A DNA stretch of 8,543 nucleotides, from the NCBI GenBank assembly GCA_023393655.1, contig JAEWKP010000376.1, positions 1 through 8,543 of the forward strand, given 5' to 3'. The stretch's first letter is position 1, and each line of letters starts with the position of its first letter. Positions 6,795 to 8,543 of the stretch are shown one piece after another. This stretch comes from Pseudomonadota bacterium (GTDB lineage: Bacteria; Pseudomonadota; Alphaproteobacteria; Rhizobiales; Beijerinckiaceae). Position numbers and translations under genes: made by a program. The notes below the pieces were generated by a model. That model did no database searches, was not told the origin of the DNA, and was given only the letters and a program-made list of their open reading frames with translations.

Positions 6795-8402
6795 ATGACC
6801 AATTCGACGACAAGCAAGGCGCCACTCGCTATTGCGCTCGGCGCAAGCCTCGCGATCGCAGCCGGCTCGGCTGCCATCGCACAGGAGCGCCCCGCGCTAA
6901 CGGTCGCTGTCAACGAGCTCGCCCGCTCGCTCGACCCGGGCGAGCATACCGGCAATGTCGACATCCGGATCTACTATTCGATCTTCGACACGCTGATCCG
7001 GCGCGACTTCGCCAAGCCGAAGGCCGATGGCGGCGCCAATCTGGTGCCCGGCCTCGCCGAAAGCTGGGCCTGGACCACGCCGACCACCTTCGACCTGAAG
7101 CTGCGCCGCGGCGTCGTCTGCCACGATGGCAGCCCGTTCGATGCCAATGACGTGCTGGCGACCTTCTCGCCGGATCGCCTCTGGGGGCCGAAGGCCTATT
7201 ATCCGGAAGGCCGCGTCTATTTCGGCAATTTCACCAATGTCGAGAAGCTCGACGACTTCACCGTGCGGATCACAGTGGCGCAGCACGATCCGATCATCGA
7301 GCATCGCCTGTCGAGCTACATGTCCTTCGCGATCTGCGACGAGCCGTGGAACGCCTTCCGCAAGGAGGGCGTCGATTCCAAGGTCTGGATGGATCAGGCC
7401 GCCAAGGCGCTGCGCTGGAAGCCGGTCGGCACCGGCCCCTACAGCTTCGTCGACTACCAGAAGAACGACAAGGTGACGCTCGCCGCCTTCGACCGCTATT
7501 TCGGCGGAGCGCCCGCCGCCAAGACCATCACCTTCCGCTCGGTCCCCGAGGTCGCGGCACGCGTCGCCGGCCTCGTCGCCGGCGATTTCGACATCGCCGT
7601 CGAACTGCCGCCGGACCAGTGGGATGGTTTGAAGCGCTACAAGGACGTCTCGGTGAAGACCGAGCCGCTGGAGAACAGCCATGTCCTCCAGTTCAACACC
7701 AGCGACCCCGTGCTCTCCGACAAGAAGCTGCGCCATGCCATGAGCCTCTCGATCGACCGCAAGGCGCTGATCGACGCACTCTGGAAGGGGCAGACCTATA
7801 CGCCGAACGGCCACCAGCTCCCGAGCTTCGGGCCGATGTATGTGAAGGACAACAAGGGCTACGCCTATGATCCGGCGCTGGCCAAGAAGCTGCTGGCGGA
7901 AAGCTCCTACAAGGGCCAGGAGATCTCCTACCGCCTGATCCCGAACTACTACCTCTACAATGTCGAGGCGGCGCAGGTGATTCAGGAGATGTGGCGCGCG
8001 GTCGGCATCAATGCCCGCATCGACTTCGTCGACAGCTTCAAGGAGGTGCGCAAGCCGGGCGCGCAGGTCTTCGCCTGGTCGAACACCTATCGTGTGCCCG
8101 ATCCCTCCGGCGCGATCCTGACGCTCTGGGGCCCCGCGAGCGAGAACCAGAAGACCTGGAAGCTCTATGGCGCGAGCGCAGCCTTCAACGACGCTGCGAA
8201 GGAACTCACCGACGCGATCGACGAGGCCAAGCGCAAGGCGGCCTTCGCCAAGCTGCTCGTTGCCTTCGAAGACGATATGCCGATGACGATGCTCTACAAC
8301 CCGGTCACCGGCTATGGCGTGAAGAAGGGCATCGAGTGGACGCCCTACAGCCAGTATTACATGGACTTCCGCCCCTCGAACTTCTCGCTGGCCGCGAAGT
8401 GA
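6795..8402 (+). CDS. Periplasmic peptide-type substrate-binding protein (SBP family 5)
   Basis: Exported binding protein of a di/oligopeptide-type ABC importer, 535 residues, the usual size of the family. The N-terminal signal peptide has few charges (K8), a hydrophobic alanine-rich core (10-25) and an AIA cleavage site with mature protein starting near Q30. No lipobox is present, so it should be soluble in the periplasm. The SBP_bac_5 domain follows, with LAESW (87-91), FDLKLRRGVVCHDGSPFDANDV (99-120), the GTGPYSFVDY segment, and the C-terminal MTMLYNPVTGYGVKKGIEW. Only two cysteines are obvious in the mature part, C109 and C181, which could form a disulfide in the periplasm. It follows an RpiR regulator and overlaps the start of an ABC ATPase gene, suggesting a transporter distinct from the left operon, though it could also serve that operon. 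Members bind peptides, but also nickel, opines, sugars and other compounds, so the ligand is not determined. Confidence 0.93.
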   Translation: MTNSTTSKAPLAIALGASLAIAAGSAAIAQERPALTVAVNELARSLDPGEHTGNVDIRIYYSIFDTLIRRDFAKPKADGGANLVPGLAESWAWTTPTTFDLKLRRGVVCHDGSPFDANDVLATFSPDRLWGPKAYYPEGRVYFGNFTNVEKLDDFTVRITVAQHDPIIEHRLSSYMSFAICDEPWNAFRKEGVDSKVWMDQAAKALRWKPVGTGPYSFVDYQKNDKVTLAAFDRYFGGAPAAKTITFRSVPEVAARVAGLVAGDFDIAVELPPDQWDGLKRYKDVSVKTEPLENSHVLQFNTSDPVLSDKKLRHAMSLSIDRKALIDALWKGQTYTPNGHQLPSFGPMYVKDNKGYAYDPALAKKLLAESSYKGQEISYRLIPNYYLYNVEAAQVIQEMWRAVGINARIDFVDSFKEVRKPGAQVFAWSNTYRVPDPSGAILTLWGPASENQKTWKLYGASAAFNDAAKELTDAIDEAKRKAAFAKLLVAFEDDMPMTMLYNPVTGYGVKKGIEWTPYSQYYMDFRPSNFSLAAK

Positions 8403-8543
8403 CGGGGAGCGAACGCAGGACCGGGACCGACCGGAGTGGCGATACGCTGCTCTCCGTCGAGGGCCTGACCGTCGGCTTCCGCACCGCCAGGGGCTATGCC
8501 GACATCCTGCACGCGGTCTCCTTCACTGTCCGGCCGGGCACGA
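8399..8543 (+). CDS. Peptide-type ABC transporter ATPase, N-terminal part (cut by window end)
   Basis: The frame starting at GTG 8399 runs open to the window end (48 codons). It begins MTGSERRTGTDRSGD and then reads LLSVEGLTVGFRTARGYADILHAVSFTVRPGT. This is the standard first strands of a DppD/OppD-type ATPase just before Walker A. The GTG overlaps the previous stop as GTGA, and it is the first start codon seen in this frame after the binding-protein gene; no ATG, GTG or TTG follows before the conserved region. There is no clear ribosome binding site, consistent with translational coupling. Its presence means the binding protein is probably part of its own transporter, with permease genes likely to the right. 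The start could be slightly different; the family call rests on the short N-terminal pattern. Confidence 0.75.
   Translation, partial: MTGSERRTGTDRSGDTLLSVEGLTVGFRTARGYADILHAVSFTVRPGT

Noticed and set aside
6791..6796. TACAAT as a -10 promoter element before the binding protein gene
   Set aside because: It overlaps the start codon, so transcription would begin inside the coding sequence, and no -35 element is found at a proper distance.
6897..7814. - strand open frame (305 codons) opposite the binding protein gene
   Set aside because: No family features, and the + strand frame is a full-length family-5 binding protein with a signal peptide and strong ribosome binding site.

Overview
This window looks like chromosomal DNA from a high-GC alphaproteobacterium, most likely of the Rhizobiales (Bosea-like or a relative). 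That placement is an inference from the GC-rich codon use, the style of the RpiR regulator and the abundance of peptide-type ABC transporters. No tRNA, rRNA, CRISPR array, transposase, integrase or phage gene is visible. Every gene is a recognisable member of a known family.

Left block (about 88-4959, + strand): a five-gene peptide-utilisation operon. It runs from an M55 zinc D-aminopeptidase (DppA type), through two membrane permeases (DppB-like and DppC-like), to two ATPases (DppD-like and DppF-like). The genes are tightly packed, with a 4-nt gap between dppC and dppD and an ATGA overlap between dppD and dppF. M55-permease-permease-ATPase is also the start of the classic Bacillus subtilis dpp operon. 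No substrate-binding protein is visible in this block; it may lie left of the window. A 21-bp-period tandem duplication carries the stop codon of the aminopeptidase gene. Two successive hairpins follow the last ATPase gene, the first overlapping its stop codon.

Middle block (5023-6735): a cytoplasmic glycerophosphodiester phosphodiesterase on the - strand, divergent from an RpiR-type (HTH plus SIS) regulator on the + strand. The intergenic region holds a clear pair of near-identical 15-bp pseudopalindromes, spaced 28 bp apart and together forming a 17-bp-armed inverted repeat. Candidate promoter elements for both genes overlap these boxes, so autoregulation and coregulation of both genes is the natural model.

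Right block (6795-8543, + strand): an exported family-5 substrate-binding protein 59 bp downstream of the regulator, then the first codons of another peptide-type ABC ATPase that starts on a GTG overlapping the previous stop. This ATPase, cut by the window edge, suggests a second peptide-type ABC importer.

Together the genes suggest uptake of small peptides, possibly peptides with D-amino acids such as cell-wall fragments, followed by cytoplasmic hydrolysis, with an RpiR regulator sensing a related metabolite. The most informative non-coding signal is the double operator at 5807-5854. I see no strong evidence for an entirely new kind of system.
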